From Chloroflexota bacterium (GTDB taxonomy: Bacteria; Cyanobacteriota; Vampirovibrionia; Obscuribacterales; Obscuribacteraceae), in NCBI GenBank assembly GCA_005240105.1, contig SBAT01000086.1, forward strand, positions 1-22,976: DNA of 22,976 nucleotides. Reading direction: 5' to 3'. Below are positions 22,147 to 22,976 of the stretch, piece by piece (the first letter of the stretch is position 1; each line of letters opens with the position of its first letter). The position numbers and the translations under genes are program-made. The notes under the pieces were generated by a model. It had not been told where the DNA came from, did not search any database, and saw only the letters and a program-made list of their open reading frames with translations.

Positions 22147-22508
22147 TGTTCTTCTCTCCATTTGTTCAGCGCCTTCAAGCGCATTTTCGTTAGCTCTATG
22201 TCAGCTGGTGGGGTTTTCTCCGATGTCTTGGCAGTAATTACATGCAAGACATAAACCGCTTCGTTGTACTTAGCGATATACAACGCTCTGTATTGTGATT
22301 TTGTGGCATCCTCAACTATCTTTATTTCTCGCACGCCGGATCAAATCGTCGGCATCTCGCGAAAATGGATGGGTTGATTATTCCATTGAACCCTTTCCAA
22401 TTCATATCCTAGATCATCTTGCACCTGCTCTGGCCAATGGCGCACCTCATCTAAGAGGTGTTGAATCACCCATCTCAACGGATTAGGAGGTGTCTGTGGT
22501 TCTGTCAT
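22122..22508 (-). pseudogene. higB: HigB / phage Gp49-like toxin broken by an in-frame TGA
   Basis: Starting from the ATG at 22506-22508 the frame encodes 55 residues (MTEPQTPPNP, then LLDEVRHWPEQVQDDLGYEL and HFREMPTI) and stops at TGA 22341-22343. The same frame resumes with SGVREIKIVEDATKSQYRAL, YNEAVYVLHVITAKTSEKTP and ADIELTKMRLKAL, and ends at 22122. Together this is a complete Gp49-like RelE/HigB toxin of about 127 residues. Relatives, as I recall them, have Gly at the stop position, so GGA to TGA is one base change. A restart at GTG 22332-22334 would give only the C-terminal 70 residues. TGA is the normal stop in several neighbouring genes, so decoding as an amino acid is not expected. 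Confidence 0.82.
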
Positions 22509-22510
22509 TA

Positions 22511-22524
22511 TTAGTTTATACTAA
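22511..22524. promoter_or_regulatory. Inverted repeat over the higBA -10 box
   Basis: TTAGT (22511-22515) and ACTAA (22520-22524) are perfect 5-base arms with a 4-base centre, covering the -10. It is a likely HigA operator. Confidence 0.45.
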
Positions 22525-22542
22525 ATTTGATATAATTGTCAA
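22515..22542 (-). promoter_or_regulatory. Promoter of higBA
   Basis: On the minus strand a perfect -35 TTGACA (22537-22542) and a 5/6 -10 TATAAA (22515-22520) are spaced by 16 bp. Transcription should begin close to 22508, the A of the higB ATG, so the message may be leaderless. Confidence 0.65.
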
Positions 22543-22645
22543 GTTTGCATTGTCCTGAGGCTGCGAAGGATCGATATCTTATTGACGGAAAAGTGCTCAA
22601 AAAGTTCAAGCCAAGTGATTAATTTCGGAGTGAAAAGTACTAAGC

Positions 22646-22701
22646 ACCTCGTTCGCACGAGGTCCTTAGAAGGTCACATGAACACCTCGGCTAACACGAG
22701 G
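22646..22701 (-). repeat. Two related hairpins, possible terminator of the nucleotidyltransferase-like gene
   Basis: Hairpin one is ACCTCGT-TCGC-ACGAGGT (22646-22663), a perfect 7-bp stem. Hairpin two is CCTCG/CGAGG (22685-22689 and 22697-22701) with a 7-base loop. Both share the frame CACCTCG, 4-5 bases, CACGAGG. They lie directly after the stop of the minus-strand partial gene; on that strand a weak CTTTT follows the second hairpin transcribed. The remainder of 22543-22717 holds nothing I can identify. Confidence 0.45.
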
Positions 22702-22717
22702 GGTTTGCTTGATCCGC

Positions 22718-22976
22718 CTATAAGGGCAAGTCTGCAATCGTTCGAATACGGTCAAGAATTATTTTCGACCGTGCCTGACTGCCGGCATCAGGATAAAGAT
22801 GCATGGCAAGTGAATCTAGGAAATCCTGGTCTTTTATAAAGTCTGCGAAAGATTTCGCTATGTAATTTTGAACTTCTGGATGAGCATTTGCTATTTCTGT
22901 TGTGATTTCTGGACGACCATCGAGTAAAGCGATAATGTCTTCGATGTCATGGCTTAGAGCATAGTCGCCCTTTCCC
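22718..22976 (-). CDS. C-terminal end of a probable nucleotidyltransferase-like (AbiEii-like) protein, partial
   Basis: The minus-strand frame is open from the window edge to a TAG at 22718-22720, giving 85 residues. It begins with KGDYALSHDIEDIIALLDGR and continues with EVQNYIAKSFADFIKD, FLDSLAMHL and SQARSKIILDRIRTIADL. The K-G-D-Y-x-x-S-H-D-I-E-D-I-x-x-x-x-D-G-R pattern resembles the C-terminal part of nucleotidyltransferase-fold proteins related to the AbiEii/MenA-type toxin or domain-of-unknown-function families, but the catalytic core (GS-x-D-x-D type) is outside the window. The call is therefore tentative. It sits beside two toxin-antitoxin loci. Confidence 0.5.
   Translation of the reverse strand, partial: GKGDYALSHDIEDIIALLDGRPEITTEIANAHPEVQNYIAKSFADFIKDQDFLDSLAMHLYPDAGSQARSKIILDRIRTIADLPL

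Noticed and set aside
22341..22343. TGA read as Gly or selenocysteine
   Set aside because: TGA ends several intact genes here (stops at 3482-3484, 5998-6000, 8474-8476 and 14888-14890), and no stem-loop suited to selenocysteine insertion is evident.
22646..22701. Start of a CRISPR array
   Set aside because: Only two hairpin units, short and imperfect, with no spacer periodicity and no cas genes.
22582..22839. Plus-strand open frame of 85 codons
   Set aside because: It overlaps the twin hairpins and the opposite-strand partial gene with recognisable protein pattern; its own translation looks random.

Overview
The window looks like a chromosomal segment of a non-photosynthetic relative of the cyanobacteria, most like the aerobic Melainabacteria/Vampirovibrionia (for example Obscuribacterales). 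This is an inference. It rests on a long IspH of the cyanobacterial/plant type, an oxygen-dependent protoporphyrinogen oxidase, mixed AT/GC composition, and glucan and polyphosphate enzymes side by side. No rRNA, tRNA, insertion sequence or CRISPR array was recognised. Genes are densely packed; the longest stretch without a gene is about 240 bp (20838-21078).

Layout. (1) 1-4372, minus strand: a tight four-gene operon, read from the right as alpha/beta hydrolase with a cysteine nucleophile, enolase-superfamily (MLE/dipeptide-epimerase type) enzyme, GH3-type acyl-adenylating enzyme, and extended SDR cut by the window edge. (2) 4539-6808, plus strand: an exported DUF1571/LolA-like protein, an isoprenylcysteine-methyltransferase-like membrane protein and an exported SRPBCC protein. 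(3) 6816-11878, minus strand: hemG, a GH15 glucoamylase-type enzyme and a Ppx/GppA-HD phosphatase, the last two joined by an ATGA overlap. (4) 12022-16059, plus strand: the most striking part. Three consecutive genes match UnbV (seven-repeat FG-GAP propeller plus ASPIC/UnbV domain, exported), UnbU (RnfD/NqrB-like membrane protein) and UnbL (DUF1702). These are the three accessory genes of the enediyne 'warhead cassette', here with no enediyne polyketide synthase or thioesterase in view. (5) 16103-16197: a palindromic dispersed-repeat-like element that can fold as a three-way junction, between convergent unbL and hemE. (6) 16244-20837: hemE, a thioredoxin-reductase-like flavoprotein without its CxxC, ispH, a small exported orphan, and a LuxR-type regulator whose receiver has lost the phospho-acceptor Asp. 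(7) 21079-22976: an accessory patch with a BrnT/BrnA toxin-antitoxin pair under a promoter overlapped by a perfect 14-bp palindrome, a HigB/HigA-type pair whose toxin is broken by an in-frame TGA, twin hairpins, and the C-terminal end of a probable nucleotidyltransferase-like protein.

How the parts may work together. The housekeeping genes cover heme synthesis (hemG, hemE), isoprenoid synthesis (ispH) and storage-polymer turnover (GH15, Ppx-HD). The UnbV-UnbU-UnbL set combines an exported propeller, a multi-span membrane protein and a soluble-looking partner, which suggests a membrane- or envelope-linked redox or modification process of unknown chemistry. The GH3-enolase-hydrolase-SDR operon looks like an uncharacterised small-molecule pathway, possibly one handling acyl-amino acid or peptide-like substrates.
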